A DNA stretch of 64,000 bases from Lachnospiraceae bacterium MD335 (GCA_000403335.2 KE159628.1:5001-69000); one strand, 5' to 3'. Shown: positions 1-9,394, counted from the first letter of the stretch. A program made the numbers and translations. The notes: a model not told the origin generated them from the letters alone.

Positions 1-80
1 TGAACTCTCCAACCACCTTTGGTTTCCCTCCCTCTGTTTTCTCAAATTGCTTTTACCCTATACACAATGTAATAATGTAA

Positions 81-1319
81 TTACTGCAGTTCTATCGTCT
101 GTATTGCGTGCTCTGTGACAAGCGTGTAGCGTGCAATGTTTCCCATTGGGAGAAGGCATAGGATCCGCTCCATAAATGTTCCCTGAAATTTTACACGGTT
201 ATCCCAATCATATAAAAGACATTCGTTGTCGTTTCGTATGATTATTGATGCGGTGTCAAACAGGATGTCCGTGTATTCCATGCTAAAATTAATTTCATTT
301 GTTTTCTTTGCGCTTGTGTCGTAAATTTCCAGGCGGTAGGTTGTTTCGCCTGTCGGATTAAAAAATACAATCCCTACATGATTCTTGTCATAAAAGACAC
401 TGCGTATTTCCTCGGAAATCAGTGTGTCTAAAATGCTTTCGGGCTTTTGTCTGCCTTTAAAAAACATCAGACGGTTATCTGCCACTGCAAACACCGTGTC
501 GTTTTCCATATAATGAACCATCGGTACCACAGCGTCCGCATAACCGTAACCACTGACCAAATTATCGGTATAATTTTGACCGACCGCCGAAAAATTGTAA
601 AAGCCAATACTTGACGACAGCTGTCCGTTGTCGGCTTTGATATAGGAAACCGCTACCTGTGTGCCGTCATCAGAAATATCTATGGCAATTGGGTAACCGG
701 ACTGGCTCATGGTTGTTTTAAAGTAAGCATGTTCCCCTTTGGTACTGTAAAGATGGATTGCCGTAACGGTGGAATCGTCAAGAACCGCTGCCACAATTCC
801 GTTTGAGGAAACACAGAAATCCCGTATCGGCATGGTGGTTTCTATCATGCCCAAAATACCCTGCGTATCGGATATGTAAATGCTTCTGCCATTATAGTCG
901 CCGACTGCTACGGTTTTTTTGCAGGTACGTACAATGGGATTTTGCATTTCATAGGTCTGATTCCAAATAACCTTTCCTTTTGTGTCAGTGCAGCTCATTC
1001 CGTCATTGCTGTAAGTAAACAACGTGCCTGCTAAATTCAGGCATCTTGAATCCGACGACTTTGTCCATTCGGTCTGCTGTACAACCTCATAGTCAACATA
1101 TACCTTACTTTTCCAGTTCAGATAAAAGACAAATGTCAGAACCGCTAAAACTGCTATTGCAATAAGAACCGTATATATTTTTATACGGCGGTGTCTTGCC
1201 AGCATGTGATCAATTGACCGCTGATTTTTGTCCTCCGCCTTTTTTTCTTTATCTTTATCCCTGTCTTTGTCCTTCTTTGCCAAGAACCGATGTTTGCTAA
1301 ATTCTTTTATCTCTGCCAT
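81..1319 (-). CDS. DUF5711-type membrane-anchored beta-propeller-like protein
   Basis: Single-pass membrane protein of unknown function. Residues 1-45 are very rich in alternating Lys and Asp/Glu and should be cytoplasmic. One hydrophobic segment lies at about residues 48-70. The remaining ~340 residues, probably outside the cell, are a series of short beta-rich stretches with Asp/Trp/Tyr turns, which suggests a WD/PQQ-like propeller. A GGAG lies about 11 nt before the ATG. It lies 59 nt downstream of the LysM gene on the same strand and is probably co-transcribed with it. The family assignment rests on overall pattern; the fold is an inference. Confidence 0.75.
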   Translation of the reverse strand: MAEIKEFSKHRFLAKKDKDRDKDKEKKAEDKNQRSIDHMLARHRRIKIYTVLIAIAVLAVLTFVFYLNWKSKVYVDYEVVQQTEWTKSSDSRCLNLAGTLFTYSNDGMSCTDTKGKVIWNQTYEMQNPIVRTCKKTVAVGDYNGRSIYISDTQGILGMIETTMPIRDFCVSSNGIVAAVLDDSTVTAIHLYSTKGEHAYFKTTMSQSGYPIAIDISDDGTQVAVSYIKADNGQLSSSIGFYNFSAVGQNYTDNLVSGYGYADAVVPMVHYMENDTVFAVADNRLMFFKGRQKPESILDTLISEEIRSVFYDKNHVGIVFFNPTGETTYRLEIYDTSAKKTNEINFSMEYTDILFDTASIIIRNDNECLLYDWDNRVKFQGTFMERILCLLPMGNIARYTLVTEHAIQTIELQ

Positions 1320-1378
1320 ATATTTTTGTGCTCCGTTTCAGCGCATTGTGCGTTTCCTAATACAGTATAACATTATTT

Positions 1379-2428
1379 TTACGGAAGTAAAAGCTTTTGA
1401 CCGGAAAGAATGCTGTCAGGGTTGTCCAAACCGTTCAGTTCACAGATTTCTTCCATTCGTGAATAGTCTCCGTAGGTATTAATGCAGATGCTTCTGAGCG
1501 TATCACCGCGCTGTACCACATAATATTGCGGAACGGGAGCCGTGACGGGCTGCGCCGGCTGCTGCGGCGCTGCTTCCGACGGCACGGAAGGCGATTCGGT
1601 CATTGTTTCAGCAGATGTTTCAGCCGTTTTTGGTGCGGGCGTATCAATTGAAATTTCTGTATATTCTTCAGAAACCTGTTCCTGCGTTTGGTTCGGCGGT
1701 GCAATATATTTCTCAAACGTTTGCGGTATATCGGTTTCTATGTTTTCCGATACAAACGACATGCAGTAATCAATGCTTTCCTGCATGTTTTTCATTTTTC
1801 CGTAACTGTTTAAAGAAATAATACCGTATGCGATTACACACACGACAAGGCTTAAGCTTAACACATTCATTGCGCCCCACACCAAACTGACTCTTGCCGC
1901 TTCCCGATTGTATGCCTGTGTCAGTCTTCCAAGCTTTGCAGCGTTATCCGCATAAGCACGGCTGCCTGATTTTGCCGTAGTTCTGCGCAGCTGCCGTTCG
2001 CGGCGTTCACTGTTCCATTCGATTAGGTAGTTCTGCATTTCCTCATTTTGGTCGTAGTAAATATAGAAGTCGTCGAGAATGACTTTTGTTCCCTTGGTAC
2101 TGATTTCAAAGCGGATGCCTTTGTCTTTGTTAAGGCTCACTAGTGCGGTACAAAGCGGTGTGACGGCTGAAAAGCAGTTCCTGCCTGCCTGCTCTGTCGT
2201 CGTCGCTCCTGATATAACCATGATGCTTTGTGACGACTGCTCAAAACGATTGCCATACAAGTTGATTGAAGTACCTGCGATGGTATCGGGTTCCTGCTCA
2301 TATATCAGTTTTTTGATGAACGTATGTACGTAGTCCTCCAGATAAAGTACGTAGATGCCCTCGGAAATGTTTTTTGCGTCACCTACCGTTCGGGTATTTA
2401 TCGGGATATTTGTTGTCTGCTTGTCCAT
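1379..2428 (-). CDS. Membrane protein with C-terminal LysM domain
   Basis: 349-residue protein. An N-terminal cytoplasmic region of ~180 residues matches no family I know. A single transmembrane segment sits near residues 185-205, followed by a Pro/Ala/Thr/Glu-rich linker (about 250-300) and a LysM peptidoglycan-binding domain in the last ~48 residues (YVVQRGDTLRSI start, LLLP end). The domain is therefore placed at the wall. I chose the ATG at 2428 because GGAGG lies 7 nt before it; the frame stays open a further 21 codons upstream with no ribosome binding site. Probably acts with the neighbouring DUF5711 protein; function unknown. Confidence 0.8.
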   Translation of the reverse strand: MDKQTTNIPINTRTVGDAKNISEGIYVLYLEDYVHTFIKKLIYEQEPDTIAGTSINLYGNRFEQSSQSIMVISGATTTEQAGRNCFSAVTPLCTALVSLNKDKGIRFEISTKGTKVILDDFYIYYDQNEEMQNYLIEWNSERRERQLRRTTAKSGSRAYADNAAKLGRLTQAYNREAARVSLVWGAMNVLSLSLVVCVIAYGIISLNSYGKMKNMQESIDYCMSFVSENIETDIPQTFEKYIAPPNQTQEQVSEEYTEISIDTPAPKTAETSAETMTESPSVPSEAAPQQPAQPVTAPVPQYYVVQRGDTLRSICINTYGDYSRMEEICELNGLDNPDSILSGQKLLLP

Positions 2429-2531
2429 TTTTTTCCTCCATTCCAAAGCGTTTGAGATCGTATTCCGGTTTCTGCCTATAACGCCTATCATAGCACGCTT
2501 TGTATGAGGATTTTGTCAAAACAAGTCAGCA

Positions 2532-2566
2532 AAGTCCCACAGATCCATAAGATTTTCTGTGGGACT
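2532..2566 (-). terminator. Hairpin terminator after galM
   Basis: Perfect 12-bp inverted repeat AAGTCCCACAGA / TCTGTGGGACTT with an 11-nt loop, 17 nt beyond the galM stop codon. The stretch that follows on the minus strand is T-rich but not a clean U run. It probably separates galM from the LysM gene. Confidence 0.6.
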
Positions 2567-2583
2567 TGTTCCTGTCATTTTGA

Positions 2584-3624
2584 TTAATTATAGAACTTAT
2601 AGATTGTTGTCGTATTGTAAGGTCTTTCGGGACCGTATACAACGTCTTGGAACTGCGGCTGGTTGACTGCGTCGGGGAAGGTCTGTGTTTCCAAACAAAG
2701 TCCGCTTCGTTTTTTGTAGGAAGCGCCGCCTTTTCCGGTTTCAGGCTGAATACAGTTTCCTGCGTAGAACTGAACGCCCGGCTGGTCTGTGTAGACTGCC
2801 ATTTTTCTGCCTGTTGCAGGGTCCTGAACTTCCGCTGCTTTTTTGATGCTGCCATCCCAGTTGTCGATTGCATAGTTGTGGTCGAAGCCTTGTCCGTATT
2901 TAAGCTGTGTATCGTCTGCGTCAATATCATCGCCGATTGTTTTCATTGTCCTGAAATCAAACGGTGTACCTTCCACAGGGACTAAATCGCCGGTCGGTAT
3001 CAGGCGCTCGTAAACAGGTGTGTAGTGGAATGCATCGATAAAGAGTTTGTGGTTTTCAATGCTTCCTGCGTCATGACCGGAAAGATTAAAATATGTATGG
3101 TTTGTCATGTTAATCAGGGTCGGCTTATCGCTTGTCACATGGTACTCAATTTTCAGTTCGTTCTCCTCGGTTACGGTGTAGGTTACCTGCACTTTTTTGT
3201 TGCCGGGGAAGCCCATTGTCGCATTGTCTTCAAGTGTAAATACCACGCAGTTGTCTTTTGGCCCGGCGTTCCAAACGCGCTTATGATAGCCGAGCGCTTC
3301 GTCACTGTGGAGGTTGTTTGTGCCGTCATTGACTTTAAGCTGATACTTCACACCGCCGATTTCCATGCTTGCATTGTCAATGCGGTTTGCACTCGGCCCG
3401 ATTGTGGAACCGAAGAATGAGCCGTTTGCAAAGTAGCCGTCTACCTTATCAAAGCCGAGAACGACATCCGCCATCGCTCCGTTTTTGTCCGGTACAAGAA
3501 GATTTACGAGAATTGCGCCGAAGTTTGTCACTTCCGCAGTAAAACCATTGCTGTTTTTGATGGTGTAGAGGGTTACCTCTGTGCCGTCCGGCGCGTTGCC
3601 GAATGTTTTGCTTGTTACTGCCAT
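2584..3624 (-). CDS. galM: Aldose 1-epimerase (galactose mutarotase)
   Basis: Interconverts alpha and beta anomers of aldoses such as galactose and glucose, feeding the Leloir pathway; cytoplasmic. At 346 residues it has the family's usual length and hallmarks: NFGAILVNLLVPD near the N-terminus, ANRIDNA, the catalytic-His region TNHTYFNLSGH (about 170-180), DHNYAID, and the C-terminal stretch FYAGN...GLCLETQTFPDA. An AGAAGG ribosome binding site precedes the ATG. It lies 43 nt downstream of recR, with a 14-bp palindrome in the gap, so it may be read through from the dnaX-ybaB-recR operon. Confidence 0.95.
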   Translation of the reverse strand: MAVTSKTFGNAPDGTEVTLYTIKNSNGFTAEVTNFGAILVNLLVPDKNGAMADVVLGFDKVDGYFANGSFFGSTIGPSANRIDNASMEIGGVKYQLKVNDGTNNLHSDEALGYHKRVWNAGPKDNCVVFTLEDNATMGFPGNKKVQVTYTVTEENELKIEYHVTSDKPTLINMTNHTYFNLSGHDAGSIENHKLFIDAFHYTPVYERLIPTGDLVPVEGTPFDFRTMKTIGDDIDADDTQLKYGQGFDHNYAIDNWDGSIKKAAEVQDPATGRKMAVYTDQPGVQFYAGNCIQPETGKGGASYKKRSGLCLETQTFPDAVNQPQFQDVVYGPERPYNTTTIYKFYN

Positions 3625-3649
3625 TTTGTTTACCTTCTTTCTTTATTTA

Positions 3650-3663
3650 TGACACATGTGTCA
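3650..3663. repeat. Palindrome TGACAC-AT-GTGTCA, copy 1
   Basis: Exact 14-bp palindrome in the 43-nt gap between galM and recR, just downstream of the recR stop. One of six identical-arm copies in the window (others at 9762, 30305, 32743, 44551, 61811). No protein or enzyme recognising it is known to me. Confidence 0.85.
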
Positions 3664-3667
3664 ATCC

Positions 3668-4264
3668 TTAGAGTTCCGTTCTTCCTTCGAGTGCGCGCAG
3701 AAGCGTCATTTCGTCGATACACTCCAAGTCGCCTCCTACAGGCACTCCGCTTGCAATACGGGTGACTTTGATGCCGCTTGGTTTTATCAGCTTTGAAATG
3801 TACATCGCGGTAGTTTCACCCTCCAAGCTGGAGTTTGTTGCAATAATGACTTCTCTTACGTCGCCTTCGAGTCGTTTTATGAGTTCTTTGAGTTTGATGT
3901 CGCCGGGTCCGACACCAAGCATAGGGGAAATCGCGCCGTGCAGTACATGATACACGCCGTCGAATTTGCCTGTCCGTTCGTATGCCGCTAAATCACGTAT
4001 GTTTTCGACCACCATAATTGTGGTATGATCGCGCCCCTGATTGGCGCAAATCGGGCAGATTTGGGCATCTGTAAGCGTGTAGCAGGTATTACAGTAATGA
4101 ATATTTTTCTTTGCGTCAATCATCACTTGCGCAAAGCGCTCCACATGTTCTTCGGGCATGTTGATAATATGTAATGCCAGCCTTTGGGCAGATTTGCTTC
4201 CCACACCGGGAAGCTTGGAAAACTGCTCAATCAGTTTATTAATATATTTGCTGTAGAGTTCCAT
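3668..4264 (-). CDS. recR: Recombination mediator RecR
   Basis: DNA repair protein of the RecFOR pathway that helps load RecA at gaps. 198 residues, standard length. N-terminal helix-hairpin-helix LPGVGSKSAQRLALHI (about 18-33), a four-cysteine zinc motif CNTC...CPIC (about 58-73), then a Toprim domain with the acidic signature VVENIRDLAAYE and ending ALEGRTEL. Its ATG overlaps the ybaB stop codon (TAATG), so the two are translationally coupled. It is the last member of the dnaX-ybaB-recR operon, an order conserved in Firmicutes. Confidence 0.97.
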   Translation of the reverse strand: MELYSKYINKLIEQFSKLPGVGSKSAQRLALHIINMPEEHVERFAQVMIDAKKNIHYCNTCYTLTDAQICPICANQGRDHTTIMVVENIRDLAAYERTGKFDGVYHVLHGAISPMLGVGPGDIKLKELIKRLEGDVREVIIATNSSLEGETTAMYISKLIKPSGIKVTRIASGVPVGGDLECIDEMTLLRALEGRTEL

Positions 4265-4620
4265 TAGAAGGGCAGTCCTCCAAGTCCTCCGAGACCGCCT
4301 GCCATTTTGCCCATCAGTTCGTTGTTTGCCTCTTCTGCCTGACGAAGCGCTTCGTTTGCCGCGGCAACAATCATATCCTGTAAAGTTTCAATATCATCAG
4401 GGTCCACTGCCTCTTCTGAAAGCGTCACTTTAAGCACTTCTTTCTTACCGGAAACAACAACTTCAACAGCGCCTCCGCCTGACTTTGCACTGAATTCTTT
4501 TGTTTCAAGCTCTTTTTGTCCTTCTTCCATCTGACGCTGCATACGCTGCGCCTGTTTCATCAGATTGCCCATGTTTCCCGGCATTCCCATGCCTCCCGGA
4601 AATCCTCCTCTTTTTGCCAT
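4264..4620 (-). CDS. ybaB: YbaB/EbfC-family nucleoid-associated protein
   Basis: Small dimeric DNA-binding protein of the YbaB/EbfC family, normally encoded between dnaX and recR. 118 residues: a Gly/Met-rich N-terminus, a helical stretch (MKQAQRMQRQMEEGQKEL), a central sheet (GGGAVEVVVSGKKEVLKV) and a Gly/Leu-rich tail. A GAAAGGAG lies about 12 nt upstream of the ATG, a long spacing that also occurs before uxuB and the HAD gene in this window. It is 21 nt from dnaX and overlaps recR by 1 nt. Confidence 0.95.
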   Translation of the reverse strand: MAKRGGFPGGMGMPGNMGNLMKQAQRMQRQMEEGQKELETKEFSAKSGGGAVEVVVSGKKEVLKVTLSEEAVDPDDIETLQDMIVAAANEALRQAEEANNELMGKMAGGLGGLGGLPF

Positions 4621-4641
4621 ATTTTTAACAATGCTCCTTTC

Positions 4642-6237
4642 TTATAATTCGTCCTCGTCTTCAATTTCAATATCCATGTTGATTTCCCTGTTAATAATCT
4701 GTTCCAAATCAACATAACTGTCCTCAAATCGGCTTCCCTGTTCCATGCTTTGGATCTGAACCGAAACCTCTTTTTGTATGGCGCTTGCAATCATATTTTC
4801 CAAGTGCTTTTGGTTTTCGGCGTTACTCAGATAATCGTAAGCGACACCGTCTCCGATTACAATCATCAGGCGGTTGTCGCCTCCCAGGCTTAAACGGGCT
4901 TTTTTGAGGTGTGTTTTTAACGGCTGCTGTGCCTGCGCCACGATTGCATGCCAGTTTTTCACAATCCGGTCCACATCCTCCGGAATTGCCTTTGGAAGCG
5001 CAGGTTTTTGCGGCGCGGGTTGTCCGCCCGACTGTACCGTCTGTGTTGATTGTATCGCAAGAGGGGCTGTCTGCACAATCCCTTTTTCCATTTTTTCTTC
5101 CAAATCTTTTACACGCGCTACCACGGCGTCGTTTGTTGTCTCCATTGCAGGCTTGCACAGTTTAATCAGGGTCATTTCAATTAAGATGCGCTTTTGCGTA
5201 GCATACTTAATCTGACCGGAAAGCTCCGAAAAAATGCGGATTTGGCGCATGATTTCTTCTGCGTCCATCGCGTCCGCTTCTTCTTTCAGGCGCGCGAGAT
5301 TATCGCTGGATACGTCAACAACGTCCTCGATTTCGGTATCCGACGTTTTTACGAGCAGAAGATTGCGCAAATACCATGTGACGTCGGTGACAAACTGGGT
5401 AAGCTCGCGCCCCTGCATGACGACGCTCTCCAAAAGGGAGATACAGCCGGTAACATCATGTGCGCGGATAAAGTCCATAAGCTGCGCGAATACCCGGGTG
5501 TCTACTGCCCCCAACACGTCAAGCACTTTATCGTAGGTCAGTTCTTCGCCGAAGTGGAAAGCGATACACTGATCAAGCAGGCTGAGTGCGTCGCGCATGG
5601 AGCCGTCTGCGGTTTTTGCAATATAGCGGAGGGCTTTTTCTTCCACGTTGACCTGTTCTTTTTCCATCAGCTCGCGCAGTCTCCCTGTTATGGTTTCGAT
5701 GGTGATTCGCTTGAAATCATAGCGTTGGCAGCGTGAGAGGATGGTCACGGGAATTTTATGCACTTCGGTTGTCGCCAAAATAAAAATCACATAGGAGGGC
5801 GGCTCTTCTAAAGTTTTTAGAAGGGCGTTGAATGCACCTATCGAGAGCATATGCACCTCGTCTATAATATAGACTTTATATTTTCCTTCCACGGGTGAGT
5901 AAGATACTTCGTCAATAATTTCACGAATATTGTCAACGCCGTTGTTGGAAGCGGCGTCAATTTCGATGACGTTGACGCTTGCGCCGGACGCGATGGTCTG
6001 ACAGCTTCTGCAGGTTCCGCACGGGCTTCCGTCAACGGGGTTTTCGCAGTTTACGGATTTGGCAAAAAGTTTTGCGATGGTGGTTTTGCCGGTGCCTCTT
6101 GTGCCGGTAAAAAGGTATGCGTGACCGATTCTGTCTGCTTTGATTTGGTTGCGCAGAGTGGTTACGATATGGTCCTGCCCTTTGACGTCCTCGAAGATGT
6201 CGGGGCGGAATTTGCGGTATAGTGCGGTGTATGACAT
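4642..6237 (-). CDS. dnaX: DNA polymerase III subunits gamma/tau
   Basis: Clamp-loader ATPase of the replisome. 531 residues. Walker A GTRGTGKT (about 45-52), four-Cys zinc module (CENPVDGSPCGTCRSC, about 64-79), Walker B IIDEVHML, sensor-1 ATTEVHKIP and SRCQRYDF are all present. The C-terminal half beyond ~370 is low-complexity (Gln/Pro-rich) followed by an acidic tail EIEDEDEL. First gene of the dnaX-ybaB-recR operon, with a plausible promoter upstream at 6290-6318. No signal recognition particle RNA was found in the 142-nt gap upstream. Confidence 0.97.
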   Translation of the reverse strand: MSYTALYRKFRPDIFEDVKGQDHIVTTLRNQIKADRIGHAYLFTGTRGTGKTTIAKLFAKSVNCENPVDGSPCGTCRSCQTIASGASVNVIEIDAASNNGVDNIREIIDEVSYSPVEGKYKVYIIDEVHMLSIGAFNALLKTLEEPPSYVIFILATTEVHKIPVTILSRCQRYDFKRITIETITGRLRELMEKEQVNVEEKALRYIAKTADGSMRDALSLLDQCIAFHFGEELTYDKVLDVLGAVDTRVFAQLMDFIRAHDVTGCISLLESVVMQGRELTQFVTDVTWYLRNLLLVKTSDTEIEDVVDVSSDNLARLKEEADAMDAEEIMRQIRIFSELSGQIKYATQKRILIEMTLIKLCKPAMETTNDAVVARVKDLEEKMEKGIVQTAPLAIQSTQTVQSGGQPAPQKPALPKAIPEDVDRIVKNWHAIVAQAQQPLKTHLKKARLSLGGDNRLMIVIGDGVAYDYLSNAENQKHLENMIASAIQKEVSVQIQSMEQGSRFEDSYVDLEQIINREINMDIEIEDEDEL

Positions 6238-6289
6238 TTTGTACCTCCAGTCTGCGGTGTTTTTGATGTGTTTAGGACAATTAAAATAT

Positions 6290-6318
6290 AGTATAACATA
6301 ATTGAGGGAACTTTTCCA
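6290..6318 (-). promoter_or_regulatory. Candidate sigma-A promoter of dnaX operon
   Basis: On the minus strand TGGAAA (-35), a 17-nt spacer and TATACT (-10) lie about 53 nt before the dnaX start codon. The -10 matches five of six consensus bases and the spacing is ideal. Confidence 0.5.
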
Positions 6319-6379
6319 CTTACGCTTTTATTTGCTGCAAAAAGGCAAAAAAAGTATTGATTATAATTCGTCAGTCTTC

Positions 6380-7423
6380 TTACACATTATTATGTTCTGC
6401 TGTCAGAATATTTACCACAAACGCCGTCCCCATTCCCAAATCGCTGTCTGCTTCGATTGTGCCGCCGTGTGCTTCGATGATTGTTTTGGCAAGTGGGAGT
6501 CCGAGCCCGATGCCTTGGGTTTCTTTGGAAAAGCGGCTGCGGTAGAAGCGTTTGAAAATATGATATTGGTCCTCCGGGTGAATACCGCTTCCGTTGTCTT
6601 TGACAGTAATTTGGAGGACGGTCGGGAGGCGGTTCCATTGGATTTGAACGCTGTCGCCAGCTTTGGTGTGGTCGAGGGCATTTTTTACGAGGTTGTCAAT
6701 GGCTTCCAAAAGCCAGCTTCGGTCGCATAGCAGTGTTGTATTTTCATCGCCTGATAAGAGGATTTCTTTTTTCTCCTGTGAGGCACGGAAAGAAAAATGT
6801 GCCTGCACGGCTTCCATTAATTCGGATACATTTTCCTGCTGTTTGTTCATTACAATGGCGCCTGCGTCGAATTTGGCGATTTTTAAGAGGCTTTGCACGA
6901 GTGCTTCCACTCTGTCCAGCTCCTGTTCGCTTCGCATGGCGAAGTCACGGACTGTCGGGTGGTTTTCGGCTTCTTCCTGTATAATGCCGTTATAGATATT
7001 GAGCGCGGCAAGAGGGGTTTTTAGTTGATGGGAAATGTCCGATATAGTGTTTTGCAAAAAAGTCTTGGATTTTGCTTCGTTTTCTGCATGTGCGCCCAAT
7101 ATAGAGGCGAGGGAGTTGATTTCGTGGAACAGCCGGTATAGCGCGCCTTCTTCGTTGCAGGCAATGCGGGCGTTCCGGTTTCCTGAAATGTAGTCTGCTA
7201 TCTGCGCGGCGGCAGATTCAAACAATTTGTCCTGTTTTATGAAATAATGGCAGCACACTGTAAGAACTACGGCTGCCATAATGAGGGCGTTTATCAGAAT
7301 GCAGACTGCGGCGTGTTCTTTTGCAATGCTCAAAATGGTTATCGACACGAACAAGAACATCAGTACGCACAGCAAGATCGTTTTAAAGAGGGTTTTTATG
7401 TCTTTGTTTGTCAATATTTTCAT
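6380..7423 (-). CDS. Sensor histidine kinase, short-loop membrane type
   Basis: Partner kinase of the response regulator immediately upstream. 347 residues from the chosen start. Two transmembrane segments close together near residues 12-32 and 36-58 leave almost no extracellular loop, as in intramembrane-sensing kinases. A HAMP-like linker follows, then the H-box ISDISHQLKTPLAAL (phospho-His), N-box AIDNLVKNALDH, G1 DNGSGIHPED and G2 GIGLGLPLAK. The start at 7423 has GAGGAAATAGAA before it; an earlier in-frame ATG at 7468 would overlap the regulator and lacks a good site. No BceAB-type transporter is adjacent. Confidence 0.92.
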   Translation of the reverse strand: MKILTNKDIKTLFKTILLCVLMFLFVSITILSIAKEHAAVCILINALIMAAVVLTVCCHYFIKQDKLFESAAAQIADYISGNRNARIACNEEGALYRLFHEINSLASILGAHAENEAKSKTFLQNTISDISHQLKTPLAALNIYNGIIQEEAENHPTVRDFAMRSEQELDRVEALVQSLLKIAKFDAGAIVMNKQQENVSELMEAVQAHFSFRASQEKKEILLSGDENTTLLCDRSWLLEAIDNLVKNALDHTKAGDSVQIQWNRLPTVLQITVKDNGSGIHPEDQYHIFKRFYRSRFSKETQGIGLGLPLAKTIIEAHGGTIEADSDLGMGTAFVVNILTAEHNNV

Positions 7424-7449
7424 TTCTATTTCCTCAATCTCCTTAATCT

Positions 7450-8136
7450 TTAATCTGATACATTCCATTTGTAGCCCATGCGCCGGACGGTGATAATCCG
7501 TTTGGGGGCACTTGGTTCGTCCTCTATTTTAGTTCGCAGTCTGCGAATATATACGGTGAGTGTGTTGTTGTCCACAAAATTGCCGCTGCTGTCCCACAGT
7601 CTGCCTAAAATCTGCTCGGAAGACAGAACGACGCCGGGATTTTCCATAAAAAGGCATAAGAGCTTGTATTCGCCTGCCGTCAGGTCAATCTCTGTGTCGT
7701 TTTTGTATACTTTTCCTTTTAAACGCTCTACCCGTATCCCGCCGGAAATAAGCTGTGTGTCTGCTTCGCAAAAATTACTGCTTCGGCGCAGCAGGGCGTT
7801 GATACGCGACATTAGTACGGCAAGTTTGAAGGGTTTTGTGATGTAGTCGTCACCGCCGATGTCAAGTCCCATGATAATGTCGGTTTCCTCGTCTGCGGCG
7901 GTCAAAAAAATAATCGGGACGTTTGAGACCCGGCGTATTTTTTTACAGATGTCATAGCCGGAACCGTCAGGAAGGGAGACGTCCAGGATTACCATGTCGA
8001 AGCGTTTGTTTGTCCATACGACGCCGGCTTCCGCGGCGGTGCGGATGACAGTTATTTCGTAGCCTTGTTTCTGGATTGCGAAAGATAACCCGTTGATTAG
8101 GCTTAGGTCGTCTTCGATTAGCAGAATGTGTTTCAT
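7450..8136 (-). CDS. OmpR/PhoB-family response regulator
   Basis: Transcription regulator phosphorylated by the downstream kinase. 228 residues: receiver domain 1-115 with acidic pair IEDD, phospho-acceptor Asp in MVILDVSLPDGSG, conserved Thr in FLTAADEE and Lys in ITKPF; winged-helix DNA-binding domain about 130-225 (TAGEYKLLCLF, NTLTVYIRRLRTKIE, MGYKW). The kinase start lies 26 nt beyond its stop. The target genes are not apparent from the surroundings. Confidence 0.95.
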   Translation of the reverse strand: MKHILLIEDDLSLINGLSFAIQKQGYEITVIRTAAEAGVVWTNKRFDMVILDVSLPDGSGYDICKKIRRVSNVPIIFLTAADEETDIIMGLDIGGDDYITKPFKLAVLMSRINALLRRSSNFCEADTQLISGGIRVERLKGKVYKNDTEIDLTAGEYKLLCLFMENPGVVLSSEQILGRLWDSSGNFVDNNTLTVYIRRLRTKIEDEPSAPKRIITVRRMGYKWNVSD

Positions 8137-8238
8137 TTGTCATTGCCCTTTCTTAGAATTATTTATTTCAACTATATACGCAAAACAGGTTGATTACAAG
8201 TGTTGCGGCAAAACAGGTTTTATATCCTATATAGGTTT

Positions 8239-8285
8239 AAAACCGGCGTTACTCCGCTCACGTATCGGAGGGAGACGCCGGTTTT
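8239..8285 (-). terminator. Strong nested hairpin downstream of the Rpn gene
   Basis: Outer arms AAAACCGGCGT / ACGCCGGTTTT with a nested CTCCG / CGGAG stem. It lies 18 nt past the Rpn-gene stop. On the minus strand the arm ends in TTTT, which fits a terminator; it may also be a REP-like hairpin. Confidence 0.55.
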
Positions 8286-8303
8286 GTAAACATCGCTCAC
8301 GAC

Positions 8304-9269
8304 TTAAATTTTAATGTAAGGCTTCTCAATCAAACCAATCTTTTCTTCAAAATCTTCTATTGATTTTGCTCTCGCGGCGATTTTGTTCCATTGCTTTAGC
8401 ACCTCTAAGTCCGTTTGGTGCATGATAAGTTCTCTTAATGTTTCAGATGGCGCGCCATAATCTTCCAGTAACTCAAGAATTGCTTCTGCCTTTCCTCTTG
8501 TTCTTCCTTCCGCTCTTCCTCTTTCTATTCCTTCCTCAAATCCTTCCTCCCGTATTCCTTTTACAAACACTTTCTCATCAAATTCCGTCAGGCACACGCT
8601 CATCACCTCCGATTTATGCTTTGTCAGAAATTCTTTCATAATTCCATCCGCTATACAACTATCAACTGCTGCATTTACTGCGCTTTTTATATCCATTCCG
8701 CTTTTTTGGTTCTCCCGTATGCGGTTCACCAGTTCCATGTATTCTGATAACGGCTTGCAGCGCTCCAGCAGCTCATTATTTTTTCCTTTGTTAAGGTTAT
8801 AAACAACCGCCGTCCACTCAAAACCGCCTTTACTCTCATTGATAAAAGCGTCTGACAGCTTCAATTCCACTACCGCCTCACTCTTTTCATTTCCGTTATA
8901 AAACACAACGTACTGCGGCGTCGGTATTTTCTGCAGTTTTGTTCCGTATATGTTCAGCTCGTTTGTCTTGATGTAACTGTCGTATAAATTTCCAAAGTAC
9001 ATCAGCCCTCTTACGGGCATATTGGGGTTTAAGGTACTCTGCTGCTCCCACAGGGGCATGTTTCCGTCCAGCAGAATGGAAACGTCATTTTTCATCTTTA
9101 TGTATATGACATCCTCAATTGTGACAATGGATATATCCGCTGCATTTTTGTAAGCTGTTCCGTTCAGTGCGTTGTATAAAGACAGCATATCCGCTTTGTA
9201 TTCCTCTGAGCCAAAACGGAGACAGAAAAGTCTGTCCTTATATTTCCTGTTTATTTTTGTTTCCGACAC
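8304..9269 (-). CDS. Rpn family (PD-(D/E)XK nuclease / transposase-like) protein
   Basis: Resembles the recombination-promoting nuclease (Rpn, formerly PDDEXK transposase-like) family common in Lachnospiraceae. 321 residues. N-terminal nuclease core with KYKDRLFCLRFGSEEYK, LLDGNMPLWEQQSTLNPNMP and the short-sheet YVVFYNGNE; a helical middle; and a charged C-terminal repeat tract of EEG/ERG/EGR units (about 240-265). The usual EHQST motif is EQQST here. It stands alone, followed by a hairpin, and is preceded by a small gene on the same strand. Role unproven; family members are linked to DNA cleavage, recombination and possibly phage defence. Confidence 0.85.
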   Translation of the reverse strand: MSETKINRKYKDRLFCLRFGSEEYKADMLSLYNALNGTAYKNAADISIVTIEDVIYIKMKNDVSILLDGNMPLWEQQSTLNPNMPVRGLMYFGNLYDSYIKTNELNIYGTKLQKIPTPQYVVFYNGNEKSEAVVELKLSDAFINESKGGFEWTAVVYNLNKGKNNELLERCKPLSEYMELVNRIRENQKSGMDIKSAVNAAVDSCIADGIMKEFLTKHKSEVMSVCLTEFDEKVFVKGIREEGFEEGIERGRAEGRTRGKAEAILELLEDYGAPSETLRELIMHQTDLEVLKQWNKIAARAKSIEDFEEKIGLIEKPYIKI

Positions 9270-9394
9270 GTGTATTGTTCTCCTTTATTATATCAATTAT
9301 TCTTAAAGCGTTCAATCGAATATTTGTTCTAATTATGTCTTCCAATATAACATATGTTCGATTTTCTGTCAGCAACGAAAAGCGCTTACAAATG

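Noticed and set aside
6238-6379. Signal recognition particle RNA or tRNA upstream of dnaX
   Set aside because: The gap is only 142 nt, has a promoter, and shows neither the SRP Alu/S-domain motifs nor a T-arm GTTCRA sequence.
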